Shown piece by piece: positions 54,578 to 63,670 of a stretch of DNA of 64,000 nt. This DNA is from Dyadobacter alkalitolerans DSM 23607 (GTDB lineage: Bacteria; Bacteroidota; Bacteroidia; Cytophagales; Spirosomataceae). The stretch covers positions 372,001 through 436,000 of the forward strand of contig NZ_AUAS01000002.1 in the NCBI RefSeq assembly GCF_000428845.1, given 5' to 3'. The notes beneath the pieces are model-generated. The model saw only the letters and a list, made by a program, of their open reading frames with translations. It was not told the origin of the DNA and ran no database searches. Made by a program: the position numbers and the translations under genes. Each line of letters begins with the position of its first letter. Position 1 is the first letter of the stretch.

Positions 54578-56977
54578 ATGCTAACACATTACGTAACACT
54601 TTCTCTCCGCCGCATGTGGCGGCAGCGCCAGGTCAATGCGATACGGGTATTGAGCCTGGCATTGGGACTGGCAAGCGGGCTGGTGATCTTTTTGGTCGTG
54701 AACTATATGTTCAGCTTCGATCGCCATCACCCGCATATGGACCGGACATACTGGGTGGTTACCGACGTTAAAAGGGAAAACGTTATGCCGACAGACGCTG
54801 CACCGCGCCCGCTGGCAGACGTGCTCCGCCGCAATTATCCGTTTATCGAGAATGCAACGCGGCTGGAAACGGCATTCGGACGCACCATAAGTGTCCCGGA
54901 TGGGAAACAGGGCTGGACAAAAAAGTTTAGTGAGGCCCGGAATGTCTGTTTTGCTGAACCTCAGTATTTCGATCACTTTCTGGTAGAATGGATTTCCGGC
55001 AATGCAAAAACGGCGCTGAGCCTGCAGAACACCATTGTCATCAGCGAACGTTATGCCAAAAAATACTTCGATCGTGGCGAGCCTATCGGTCGCACATTGC
55101 GGCTGGATAACCGGGTAGACCTCACCGTTACGGGCATCATCAAAAACCCGCCCGCCAATACCCAGCTTCGTTACGATGCCTTGATTTCCTATGCAACTAT
55201 TCCGGGCCTGGAACAAAACGGCGGAATGCAGGATTGGGAAGGCCTGCAAAGCATGTGCTTTGTGCTGCTTCGCGAAGGAACGGCTCCCGGGCAGCTGGTA
55301 TCTGCGTTGGATGAGGTCCGCAAGAAAAACCTTTCGGCGGAAAAAGCAGCACAATTTGCCTACCATATGCTGCCCCTGGCAGATCTCAATCACGAGCGCA
55401 GCGGCATGGCGCCGCGTCCGGTTCTCTATGCATTGATTGCAGTAGGACTGCTTCTGGTGTTTGCATCGTGCATCAATTACATTAACCTAGCCACGGCCCA
55501 GGCTTTGCAGAGGGCTCAGGAAGTGGGCGTCCGTAAGGTCATCGGCAGCAGCCAGTTCCAGCTCATCCGGCAGTTTATGCTTGAAACGGTTATGCTTACA
55601 TTCTTTGCGGTGATCATATCCTTAATGCTTACGCAAATGGCAATGCCCTTTGTTAACCAGACATTGGCTAAGCAGGTGGAAATGCTGCATCCGGCCATTT
55701 CCATTCTCGATTTGCTGCACCCCAAAAGCCTGCAATGGTTCCCGACATTGCTCGGAGCCGTGGTCCTGCTGGCAGGTTTGTACCCGGCCCTGGTATTATC
55801 AAAATTTAATCCGACAAAGGCACTAGCCGGCCAACTAACAACCCGGACAATCGGCGGTTTCACAATCAGGAGAACATTGATTACCGGTCAGTTTGTCCTC
55901 TCGCAATTGTTCCTGATTATCGTCCTGGTGATTTCGGCCCAACTGAAACACATGCAAAAAGTAGACTGGGGTTTCAAACATGAACGGAAGCTGGCTGTAT
56001 GGCTTTCGCCTGGCAACCGGGCTCCTTATGACCAGTTACGACAAAGCTGGTTGCAGCTGCCCGGCGTGGAAAGTGTGACCTATGCCAGCGATCCTCCTGC
56101 TTCTCCGTATAACCGGCCTACACCTTTTAATTACCATATCGCATCCAAACCTGAACCTTTCGAAACGCGCTTGCGGGCCGCAGACGAACATTATCTGTCA
56201 ACATTCGGATTAACCCTCGTTGCAGGACGCAACTTCCGCTCCACCGACACCACTGCTCAGGAGGTGCTCGTCAACGAAACGCTCGTTCGGCAACTGGGTG
56301 TGCTTCCAGGCAATGTTGTGGGCAAGCATATGCGTGTGAAAGATGCGGACCGCATCATAGTAGGAGTCGTCAGGGACTTCCGCATCGGTGACTTGCACCA
56401 ACCCATTCTGCCCACGACTATTGTCCACGACCTGGGGCACACAATGATGGCCGTGTTAACCTTAGCTCCTAACCATCCGCACGCTACATCGAAAGGCATT
56501 GAGGAGGTTTGGGACGAAACAATGCCGCACCAGGTTTACAAAGCCGATTCTCTGGACGATCTGCTGGGATCATTCTTTGACATTGAGCGACTTCTGGCCG
56601 GCTTTGTACAAATATCAGCCTTCATAGCAATGGCTATGAGCTGCCTCGGACTGTACGGACTGGTGACCTTCATGGCAGAAGGCCGCGCCAAAGAAATAGG
56701 CGTCCGCCGGATCCTCGGTGCGCGGACCCGGCAGTTGCTCTGGATATTTGGTAAAGAATTCGGACGTCTGATTCTGATCGCTTTCCTGATTGCGGCTCCC
56801 CTGGGCTGGTGGCTTACAGGAAGTTGGTTGCAGCAGTACGCCCACAGGATCACATCCAGTGGCTGGCTGCTTGCCGCAACATTAGGCATTACAGCGCTGA
56901 TCACCGCCATCACGATTTTGGGACATGCTTTCAAAGCCGTCATGCAAAATCCGATCAAATATCTCCGGACACAATAA
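54578..56977 (+). CDS. FtsX/MacB-like ABC transporter permease
   Basis: 799 residues. One N-terminal helix (LSLALGLASGLVIFLVVNYMF), a MacB-type periplasmic core (up to about 270), a first FtsX domain (about 285-430), a second periplasmic core and a second FtsX domain (about 675-795), with FtsX motifs AQEVGVRKVIGSS and AKEIGVRRILGAR. This is the double-FtsX layout of Bacteroidota 'ABC transporter permease' proteins. No ATP-binding partner adjoins it, so it must use one encoded elsewhere. Its substrate is unknown. Confidence 0.87.
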   Translation: MLTHYVTLSLRRMWRQRQVNAIRVLSLALGLASGLVIFLVVNYMFSFDRHHPHMDRTYWVVTDVKRENVMPTDAAPRPLADVLRRNYPFIENATRLETAFGRTISVPDGKQGWTKKFSEARNVCFAEPQYFDHFLVEWISGNAKTALSLQNTIVISERYAKKYFDRGEPIGRTLRLDNRVDLTVTGIIKNPPANTQLRYDALISYATIPGLEQNGGMQDWEGLQSMCFVLLREGTAPGQLVSALDEVRKKNLSAEKAAQFAYHMLPLADLNHERSGMAPRPVLYALIAVGLLLVFASCINYINLATAQALQRAQEVGVRKVIGSSQFQLIRQFMLETVMLTFFAVIISLMLTQMAMPFVNQTLAKQVEMLHPAISILDLLHPKSLQWFPTLLGAVVLLAGLYPALVLSKFNPTKALAGQLTTRTIGGFTIRRTLITGQFVLSQLFLIIVLVISAQLKHMQKVDWGFKHERKLAVWLSPGNRAPYDQLRQSWLQLPGVESVTYASDPPASPYNRPTPFNYHIASKPEPFETRLRAADEHYLSTFGLTLVAGRNFRSTDTTAQEVLVNETLVRQLGVLPGNVVGKHMRVKDADRIIVGVVRDFRIGDLHQPILPTTIVHDLGHTMMAVLTLAPNHPHATSKGIEEVWDETMPHQVYKADSLDDLLGSFFDIERLLAGFVQISAFIAMAMSCLGLYGLVTFMAEGRAKEIGVRRILGARTRQLLWIFGKEFGRLILIAFLIAAPLGWWLTGSWLQQYAHRITSSGWLLAATLGITALITAITILGHAFKAVMQNPIKYLRTQ

Positions 56978-57003
56978 TGCAAGATTACTGCCCTGATATA
57001 TAC

Positions 57004-59508
57004 CTAAACGATCCCGCCCATCAATGGGTCCGTCTTGGTTACTGAGCCGGTTTCAACGTGTCCCGCGAAGCGTTCTTCGAATGTTTCGCTGCCCGCAACT
57101 TTCACGCTGAAATCGTACCAGTTGAAATTTTTGGATAGGTTTAAAACCATTGTGGCCTTTCCGCCGGCTGCAATGGTTTTGTTTTGTACGCCTGATTTGT
57201 AACTGTTGTCTGCTACGGTAATGCTGTGGGATTTCGCGTCCAGATTTTGAATGTTCACCACGACATGGCCGGTCAATTTTCCGTTTTTGGATTCATAGTC
57301 ACAAGTCACTTTCAGCAGTGGGTTGCCAGAGTTACCCGTAAACTCGCGATAGAAACCGTTCGGGCCGTAAACGCGGAGATGATAGTTGCCATTTTCAAAA
57401 TCGCCGATATTCCAGTCGTCGAGCAGTTCGTCGCCTGCTGCCGAGCTGTAATTCCAGGCACGCAGCGTTTCGTTTTGGTAAGGATTCAATGCGTAAACCC
57501 TGAAAGGCGCGCCGCTTGATCTGGTCCCGAACACCGCATTACCAGCCTTGAAGGACACCCGGATGCTGTTTTTGGTTTTGTCAAAATGCAGGTTTGAGTA
57601 AAGCTCATAAGGCAATGCACAGGCCGGGCGAACGCCTTCTTCCTGGTTTGGAAAATCCTGGGATTTGCGCAGATCTTTGCTCATTTCCGTGATCTCGCTG
57701 GCGGTAAGGGATTTGAAATTGTCGGGCGCCTGGCGGAATTGTGCCTGGTGAATGCCTTCTATGAACTCGGTTTTATTAAGAAACGCCGGCTGCTCGATTT
57801 TTTCGCCCAGGTAAGGCCGAAAAACAGATGTGAGATCCCCGCAGATGGTTCGGCGCCACTGCGTAATGTTCTCTTCTTTTACTTTTTTATTGAATTTTTT
57901 CTCAATAAAATTTTCTAGAAACTGCAAAGAAGATGTGTGGTCAAAAACCTCCGAATTCACAAAGCCGCCGCGGGACCAGGGAGATGCAACGATCATCGGC
58001 ACGCGGTAACCCAGTCCGATAGGCCCTTCACGGAGCTTGCTCTCGTTCATCGATGGATTTGTTTGCTGACTTTTGGTTGCAAAATCCATTTTCGGATCAA
58101 TACCTGCGGATACTTTGCCTGAGTTTTCTTTGTAGGGATTAGGGACAGTAAAAGGAGGAACGTGATCGAAATAGCCATCGTTTTCGTCGTAAGTCAGAAC
58201 AAAGATGGTCTTCTTCCAGACTTCCGGATTTTTGAGCAAAATCTCCATCACTTCACTCACATACCAAGGCCCGAACCAGGGCTCGCCCGGGTGATCGGAA
58301 AACCGTGCGGGAGGCATCAGCCAGGAAACGGCAGGCAGTTTTCCACTTTCCACATCGGCCCGGAACTGATGGAATACGTCGCCTTTCGGGACATTCAGCG
58401 TCCGCTCCGTTCCGTTATCGTTGTACTGTAACGGTGTTAGCGTGTGAAAATCAGGGTCGTTAATATTGGTGGTAAATGCATTGGTATTCAAACTCTTATG
58501 CTTTTCAGAAAGCGCATTGAATGTGTCCTGGTTAAACTTCTGCTGAGCCGTTTCAATGTTGGAAAGCAGCTTCCTGGCAGCTGCAAGTTTTTTACCCGAC
58601 TGCTCGTCCGCAGGCTGTTTTTCCAGCTCCGCAATCGTTTCTAGTAAGGTTTCTTTTTTTGTTTGCAGATTTGCGATCCCGCCTTCATGGAAGCGCACAT
58701 TGTATTCTTTGAAATACTCCAGCACATTGGTCCCAAAGTTGCTCAGCCAGCCGCTTTCTTCACTTTTCAGACCGTAACCCATCGTAATTTCATTCTGATA
58801 AATTTTCCAGGGAATGCCATTTTCTTCCAGCCTTTCGGGATATGTTTTCCATTCGAGTTCGGGATAGACATAGTTGCTGATATTCCAGAGATGGGCCTTT
58901 GCGTCGGGTTCGTTCTGCTCCCGGACCGTTCCTGTCATCCAGTAATAGCGGTTTGGGTGCGTTCCCGTAATGCTCGAACAAAAGTTCTGGTCGCATACAG
59001 TGAACGCGTCGGCCATAGAATAATAGAACGGGAAATCGATGCGGTTGCAATAACCCATCGTAAGCGGAATGTCGGCGTATTGCTTCTTGCCTGGCTTTTT
59101 GGCGTCGAGCCATCTGTCATATTTCCCCTCGTTCATCGCATCCGTCTGATCCGACCAGCCGTGCGGAATGGAACCCATCCAGGCAACCTTCGTATCCTTG
59201 ACATTCAAATGAAAAGGTGCATAAGTTTTGCCCGCTTCATTCGACTGGAACCAAACCTTATTTTTATCAGGAAGGTCAATCGCGCGTGGATCATTATAAC
59301 CCCTTACGCCCTGCAATGTGCCTAACTGATGGTCAAACGAACGGTTTTCGAGCATCAGAAAAACGACGTGCTCGGCGTCATAAAAAGTGCTTCCCGGCGC
59401 AGGATCGATCGCCAGTGCTTTTTGAATAACAGGCGGTAACATGTTCGACAACGCGCCCGCGCCTGTCAGTATGGTTGCTTTTTTTAGAAAATCTCTTCTG
59501 GAATCCAT
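57004..59508 (-). CDS. Phosphocholine-specific phospholipase C, Tat-exported
   Basis: 834 residues from the ATG at 59508; a longer frame to 59625 is unlikely. Tat signal SRRDFLKKATILTGAGAL. Motifs of the acid-phosphatase-like PLC/phosphoesterase family: HVVFLMLENRSFDHQLGTLQGVRG near the start, HGWSDQ, THPNRYYWMTG, SWLMPPARFSDHPG, FVLTYDENDGYFDHVPPFTVPNP and IVASPWSRGGFV, with the metal and nucleophile residues (Asn, His, Asp, Glu) in place. Two C-terminal DUF756 domains follow. It hydrolyses phosphatidylcholine or sphingomyelin, giving phosphocholine. Monocistronic and convergent with the permease gene. Confidence 0.93.
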   Translation of the reverse strand: MDSRRDFLKKATILTGAGALSNMLPPVIQKALAIDPAPGSTFYDAEHVVFLMLENRSFDHQLGTLQGVRGYNDPRAIDLPDKNKVWFQSNEAGKTYAPFHLNVKDTKVAWMGSIPHGWSDQTDAMNEGKYDRWLDAKKPGKKQYADIPLTMGYCNRIDFPFYYSMADAFTVCDQNFCSSITGTHPNRYYWMTGTVREQNEPDAKAHLWNISNYVYPELEWKTYPERLEENGIPWKIYQNEITMGYGLKSEESGWLSNFGTNVLEYFKEYNVRFHEGGIANLQTKKETLLETIAELEKQPADEQSGKKLAAARKLLSNIETAQQKFNQDTFNALSEKHKSLNTNAFTTNINDPDFHTLTPLQYNDNGTERTLNVPKGDVFHQFRADVESGKLPAVSWLMPPARFSDHPGEPWFGPWYVSEVMEILLKNPEVWKKTIFVLTYDENDGYFDHVPPFTVPNPYKENSGKVSAGIDPKMDFATKSQQTNPSMNESKLREGPIGLGYRVPMIVASPWSRGGFVNSEVFDHTSSLQFLENFIEKKFNKKVKEENITQWRRTICGDLTSVFRPYLGEKIEQPAFLNKTEFIEGIHQAQFRQAPDNFKSLTASEITEMSKDLRKSQDFPNQEEGVRPACALPYELYSNLHFDKTKNSIRVSFKAGNAVFGTRSSGAPFRVYALNPYQNETLRAWNYSSAAGDELLDDWNIGDFENGNYHLRVYGPNGFYREFTGNSGNPLLKVTCDYESKNGKLTGHVVVNIQNLDAKSHSITVADNSYKSGVQNKTIAAGGKATMVLNLSKNFNWYDFSVKVAGSETFEERFAGHVETGSVTKTDPLMGGIV

Positions 59509-59750
59509 TGAATTTATGCTTCTGCTTTTACGCTTGAATCGAAATGTGACCATGAACATCAGCTCATGTATTTTTTGCAAAAAACGATTCAAGCAGACTT
59601 GAAACAAAGCTGCCTGGATTATCATAATGTTGTGTTTTTGTTGATTAAATAGCGGTCAGCGGACTTTAAGGTTCGGGAACGTGCTGACTTACCCGTTTTT
59701 AGTCCACCTATTCATGCCTTTTGTTGGACAAATGGCTTCTCCTTCCCAAA

Positions 59751-59758
59751 TACCTTTG
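59751..59758 (+). promoter_or_regulatory. Candidate -7 element for the siderophore-interacting-like gene
   Basis: TACCTTTG is an exact TAnnTTTG match 20 bp before the ATG at 59779, implying a very short leader. A purine-rich AGAAGG follows at 59768-59773 as ribosome-binding site. No -33 element at ideal spacing. Confidence 0.45.
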
Positions 59759-59778
59759 TTCAAAAACAGAAGGTAAAA

Positions 59779-60474
59779 ATGGTTGATATCATAAAAAAAG
59801 CGGCATCGGGTTTATTGGAAAGAATGTTTAGCACGGCCATGGTGGTGATGATTAGGACCTGGCCCGGGGCAGATATGTTGGAAATTGATTTGCATCTTCC
59901 AGACATTGACATGGATAGCTGGCACTCGATCAAACGCTTAAAGTGCAAGGTGGACACACTCGAATACCGCGATTACACGCCCGCGCTCTGGAACTCGGAA
60001 ACGAATATTTGTACAATGTTCATTAATAGCGGACATACAGGTGCAGGGAGTCGCTGGGTCCGGACACTCAAATCTGGCGATCAAATTCTGTTCGGGGCCG
60101 CCCACGCCGCAGCGCTTCCATCACAGCACGGGCCGGTACTCTGCCTTGCTGATGCCAGTGCGATTGGACATTTCCTGGCATTGAAGCAGCTCACGGACCG
60201 CAGTGAACATCCGATGGACGTTGCTGTACTCGTGCATAGCGACTATGAAATCCCGGAAATTTTCAAAGAAGAAAACCCTGAATTTCATTTTGTTGAATGT
60301 TCAGGACAAGTCGGCTTTGATCGCTTGGAGCAATGGTTTCTCGGTAAAAACCTGGCGGATTATAATTCGATATATATTGCAGGAAATGTTACCCTGATCA
60401 AAACGCTGAGGGGCAAACTGAAAGCAAACCCAAATGTACATGCCCGGATCAAATGCTATGGTTTCTGGTCTTAA
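59779..60474 (+). CDS. Siderophore-interacting-like flavoprotein (SIP family)
   Basis: 231 residues. The N-terminal half resembles the FAD-binding domain (SIKRLKCKVDTLEYRDYTPALWN) and the C-terminal half the NADPH-type SIP domain (HGPVLCLADASAIGHFLALKQL, YIAGNVTLIKTLRGKL, KCYGFWS). The family RxYTxR flavin motif reads RDYTPA, so the second Arg is missing. SIPs reduce ferric siderophores in the cytoplasm. It shares a transcript with the AraC regulator that starts 12 bp downstream. Confidence 0.8.
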   Translation: MVDIIKKAASGLLERMFSTAMVVMIRTWPGADMLEIDLHLPDIDMDSWHSIKRLKCKVDTLEYRDYTPALWNSETNICTMFINSGHTGAGSRWVRTLKSGDQILFGAAHAAALPSQHGPVLCLADASAIGHFLALKQLTDRSEHPMDVAVLVHSDYEIPEIFKEENPEFHFVECSGQVGFDRLEQWFLGKNLADYNSIYIAGNVTLIKTLRGKLKANPNVHARIKCYGFWS

Positions 60475-60486
60475 CAGCCGATAATA

Positions 60487-61389
60487 ATGACAAATCAAGA
60501 AATAGAAATCCGTCACTTGCAACACCGCATGACAGGCATTGAGATTGGCCAGGTTTCCGAAGAAGCTTATTTGGATGCTATGTCGGAGAGAGTCCGGGGC
60601 CCTCACCGTCACGATCACTATTTCTGCTTCCTGCTGGAAGGAGGATCTATGGGCGGATCAGTCGATTTCCAGGACGTGGACATCAACCAGCCTGCACTTT
60701 TACTTTCCTGTCCCGGGCAGGTCCATGATTTCCGGCATGCAGAAAAAGTCACTGGCTGGGCCGTTGCTTTCGATGCAAAGTATATCGATCAAAGCGCCCG
60801 CGTGGTAATCGAACATTCCCTTGCAAACATTGCTATCATCATGCTGAATGATGCTGACAAAGAATGGTTTGTGCGCATTTTCCACTTGCTGTCCGCAGCA
60901 GTTAATGAAGAGAAACCAGCGCAGTTCCGGCAACAATTAATCCAGTCTCTGCTTGACTCCCTATTTTACAGCGTTGTCAATATTTTTCAATACCAGGAAA
61001 ATGAGCGTATCCAGGCCGTGTCCTCCCGCAGTGTTCATATCGTCAAAAATTTCAATCTGCTGGTAAAAGCGAATTTTCAAACTTTGAAAAAACCGGCAGA
61101 TTATGCCGCACAGATGAACATTACGGTGAGTTACCTCAACGACACGGTCAAGTCTATAACCGGGTTTTCATCAACCTGGCTGATCAAACAAGAAGTGTTG
61201 CGCGAAGCACAACGCCTGCTTTTTTATACTACAAAGAGTGTGAAAGAAATAGCATTTCAACTTGGGTTTGAAGATCATAAATACTTCATCCGGCTATTCA
61301 GCAAGACAATCGGCACTTCACCCGCCAGCTTCCGTAAAACACATGGTGCCGGAAAACAAAAGCACGCAAGTGCCGCCTTAAAGGCATAA
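60487..61389 (+). CDS. AraC-family transcriptional regulator
   Basis: 300 residues. A cupin-like N-terminal domain (GPHRHDHYFCFLLEGG, SCPGQVHDFRHA) precedes the AraC helix-turn-helix region (from about 205: QMNITVSYLNDTVKSITG and KEIAFQLGFEDHKYFIRLFSK in short form). It probably senses a small ligand and controls the flavoprotein gene 12 bp upstream, in the same operon. Confidence 0.9.
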   Translation: MTNQEIEIRHLQHRMTGIEIGQVSEEAYLDAMSERVRGPHRHDHYFCFLLEGGSMGGSVDFQDVDINQPALLLSCPGQVHDFRHAEKVTGWAVAFDAKYIDQSARVVIEHSLANIAIIMLNDADKEWFVRIFHLLSAAVNEEKPAQFRQQLIQSLLDSLFYSVVNIFQYQENERIQAVSSRSVHIVKNFNLLVKANFQTLKKPADYAAQMNITVSYLNDTVKSITGFSSTWLIKQEVLREAQRLLFYTTKSVKEIAFQLGFEDHKYFIRLFSKTIGTSPASFRKTHGAGKQKHASAALKA

Positions 61390-61515
61390 ATGTACAGATG
61401 TCAATTATCAGCAGTCATTTTCCCGTTCGCTCAATAAGACGACCGTTTCCTCATTGCTTTCTTTCCTCTTTTTTGATTTGCACTAGTTTTAGGTTGAACT
61501 TTAACTCAACTGAAA

Positions 61516-62121
61516 ATGAAGCATTTAAACTATTGCAGCTTACTACTATTCGTTTTTCTCGCTAATGTAACCCTCGCTCAGGAAAAACTGTGGACAGAAG
61601 CGGACCGTCAGTTTACCCTCGACCAGTTCAACCGGACCCGGGACGAAGTCGTTAAGGAAACAGAAAATCTGACACCTGCCCAATGGGCATTTCGCGAGTC
61701 AGCAGATCGTTGGTCCATTGGCGAAATTGTGGAGCACCTCGCGTTGTGGGAGATTATCTGGGCCCGCGAAATCAGCATGGGGTCACGCAGCAAGCCGCAA
61801 CCGGAACTGAATAAATCGACCAGGCCCGACAGCTACTATTCCGATTTCATCATGGAAACTAACCCGCACATCGCACAGGACATTGGCTTTCCGACCGGTT
61901 TTATCAAGGGAAGCGATAACCTTAAATTCTTCCTGAGCCGCCGCGAACAGAACATTGCGTTCCTAAAAAAGACGGATATAGATATGCGGGCACACTTTGA
62001 ACTCACCGCCACCCCGAACCCCAGAAACATGCACCAGGTCTACATTTATCAATGGGGACACGTAGACCGGCATTTAAGACAAATCCGTAAAGTAAAATCA
62101 GACGCGAATTTTCCGAAATAG
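61516..62121 (+). CDS. Exported DinB-like metal-binding protein
   Basis: 201 residues. A Sec signal (LLLFVFLANVTLA) precedes a four-helix DinB/YfiT-like domain: LDQFNRTRDEVVKETENLTPAQWAFRES, then WSIGEIVEHLALWE (first His) and GHVDRHLRQIRKV (second His pair), which would bind one metal ion. Most DinB proteins are cytoplasmic thiol transferases; an exported version is less usual. Stand-alone, 26 bp before a methyltransferase gene. Confidence 0.83.
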   Translation: MKHLNYCSLLLFVFLANVTLAQEKLWTEADRQFTLDQFNRTRDEVVKETENLTPAQWAFRESADRWSIGEIVEHLALWEIIWAREISMGSRSKPQPELNKSTRPDSYYSDFIMETNPHIAQDIGFPTGFIKGSDNLKFFLSRREQNIAFLKKTDIDMRAHFELTATPNPRNMHQVYIYQWGHVDRHLRQIRKVKSDANFPK

Positions 62122-62147
62122 GCACTATAATTCAAACCTTACCCAAC

Positions 62148-62903
62148 ATGCTATCGAACTTAGTAGAACAACTTTTGAGCAAGTCTGTATTTGACAAACA
62201 GCTTGGCGCATCGCAGATTAACTTAATAATTGACCCGGAGGACGAGATGTTCGTAAAAGGTCATGAGGAAGCATATTTCCAAACGGGAATCTCTGCGTTG
62301 CAGAACATAGCAGCAGCATTGCTCAGTGCAGGAAAAGATCCATTGCAGGTCAAGCATGTGTTGGATTTCCCGTGTGGCTATGGACGAGTCATGCGGTTCT
62401 CGAAGGCGTATTTTCCAAATGCTGAGTTCTACGGTAGTGAAATTACACAGCGACATCTGGATTTTTGTGCTAAAACTTTCGATGCCAAAGTCTTTTTGTC
62501 AAAAGACAAGTTTGCGGAAATTGATGTCTCTCAAAAATTCGATGTGATTTGGGTAGGCTCGCTTTTCACTCATTTATCCAGCAACCGATTCAAAGAGTTG
62601 TATGAATTTTTAATATCGTTATTGAAGGAAGATGGCGTTTTAATATTTACAACTCATGGGCGGTTTTGCTACGGTCATGTTCAAAAGGGAAGCCGTCGGA
62701 GGCATGTTATCGACGCGGGCTATCTCGCAACCGGATTTGGTTACTGCCACCAGCATGGTACAACTGTGTATGGAGATTCGCTCACGAACCCAAAGTGGCT
62801 TTTTAATTTTATACAAAAAAACAAAAAAGGGCGCGTCATATATTGGGCTGAGCAAGGCTGGAATAACTGGCAAGATGTGATCGCAGTAGTTCCAAAAAAA
62901 TAA
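62148..62903 (+). CDS. Class I SAM-dependent methyltransferase
   Basis: 251 residues. SAM motif I is LDFPCGYGRVMRF, with Pro where Gly is usual; the acidic residue is in GSEITQR, and FDVIWVGSLFTHL and EDGVLIFTTHG follow. The rest is unlike UbiE-type enzymes and fits methyltransferases tied to glycan or surface modification. The gene is richer in A/T than its neighbours, which may mark a transferred gene. A hairpin follows its stop. Confidence 0.82.
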   Translation: MLSNLVEQLLSKSVFDKQLGASQINLIIDPEDEMFVKGHEEAYFQTGISALQNIAAALLSAGKDPLQVKHVLDFPCGYGRVMRFSKAYFPNAEFYGSEITQRHLDFCAKTFDAKVFLSKDKFAEIDVSQKFDVIWVGSLFTHLSSNRFKELYEFLISLLKEDGVLIFTTHGRFCYGHVQKGSRRRHVIDAGYLATGFGYCHQHGTTVYGDSLTNPKWLFNFIQKNKKGRVIYWAEQGWNNWQDVIAVVPKK

Positions 62904-62945
62904 CGCCACAATTTCCCGAACAGGCAAAATCACCTCCCGACTTTT

Positions 62946-62982
62946 AGATCCTCCGTCAGTCAGTTAGATCGGCGGAGGATCT
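62946..62982 (+). terminator. Hairpin after the methyltransferase gene
   Basis: Perfect 10-nt arms (AGATCCTCCG and CGGAGGATCT) around a 17-nt loop, 43 bp after the stop. Likely terminator separating it from the tail-collar genes. Confidence 0.65.
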
Positions 62983-63112
62983 TGCCATTTACCGCAAAAT
63001 AAGAATTTCTATATTTTTTGTCAGAATCTTTCAATATTACTGTCGTAAATATTTCGTCCGAATTGCATCGGGCTTCTTCCTTTCCAATTTCACCCTTAAC
63101 CCCTTTTTACTT

Positions 63113-63628
63113 ATGGCAGAACCATTTATATCAGAAATCCGAATGGTCAGTTTTTCGTTTGCTCCCAAGGGCTGGGCGCTGGCAAACGGGCAGTTAATGC
63201 CCATTAACCAGAACCAGGCCCTTTTTGCTCTTCTGGGAACCACATTCGGTGGCGATGGCCGTGTCAATTTTGCACTGCCTGATTATCGCGGCCGCACGCC
63301 GATACACGTCGGCGCAGGACATAATCTGGGAGAACGGGGCGGTGAACAGGCCCACACCCTTAGCGTCGCTGAGCTTCCCAAACACTCGCATTTGCTGAAT
63401 GAACTGGATACGGGAAGCGCAGATAACAATGTGAACAATCCTGTCAACAACCTGTTTTCCAACTCCAAACCTTCCGACCTCTATCAGAACACAGCAACCA
63501 ATTTGGTCCAGCTTGCTCCAAATACCATTGGCGGCGGTGGCGGAAGTCAGGCGCATTTAAACATGCAGCCGTTTCTCACAATCAGTTTTTGCATCGCTTT
63601 ACAGGGCATTTTTCCGAGTCCGAATTAG
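63113..63628 (+). CDS. Tail-collar domain protein (MdpB-like)
   Basis: 171 residues. The phage tail-collar fold is clear: FISEIRMVSFSFAPKGWALANGQLMPI (motifs EIRMVSF, GWALANGQ), ALFALLGTTFGGDGRVNFALPDYRGRTPIHVG (GTTFGGDG, LPDYRGR) and a His-rich AELPKHSHLL near the middle. The C-terminal NMQPFLTISFCIALQG is the family ending. Such chromosomal proteins, often called microcystin-dependent protein homologues, have no proven role. It starts a tandem pair. Confidence 0.9.
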   Translation: MAEPFISEIRMVSFSFAPKGWALANGQLMPINQNQALFALLGTTFGGDGRVNFALPDYRGRTPIHVGAGHNLGERGGEQAHTLSVAELPKHSHLLNELDTGSADNNVNNPVNNLFSNSKPSDLYQNTATNLVQLAPNTIGGGGGSQAHLNMQPFLTISFCIALQGIFPSPN

Positions 63629-63670
63629 TCATTAGCGGTCTTTTATTCAATCATTTAAATTAAAAAAATA

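Noticed and set aside
54581..55393. 270-codon open frame on the minus strand inside the permease gene
   Set aside because: It is the antisense of a strongly supported FtsX/MacB-like gene, shows no family motif or plausible start context, and has Cys/His-rich composition typical of a mirrored frame.
58663..59325. 220-codon open frame on the plus strand inside the phospholipase C gene
   Set aside because: Antisense shadow of conserved PLC sequence; no signal, domain or neighbour to support it.
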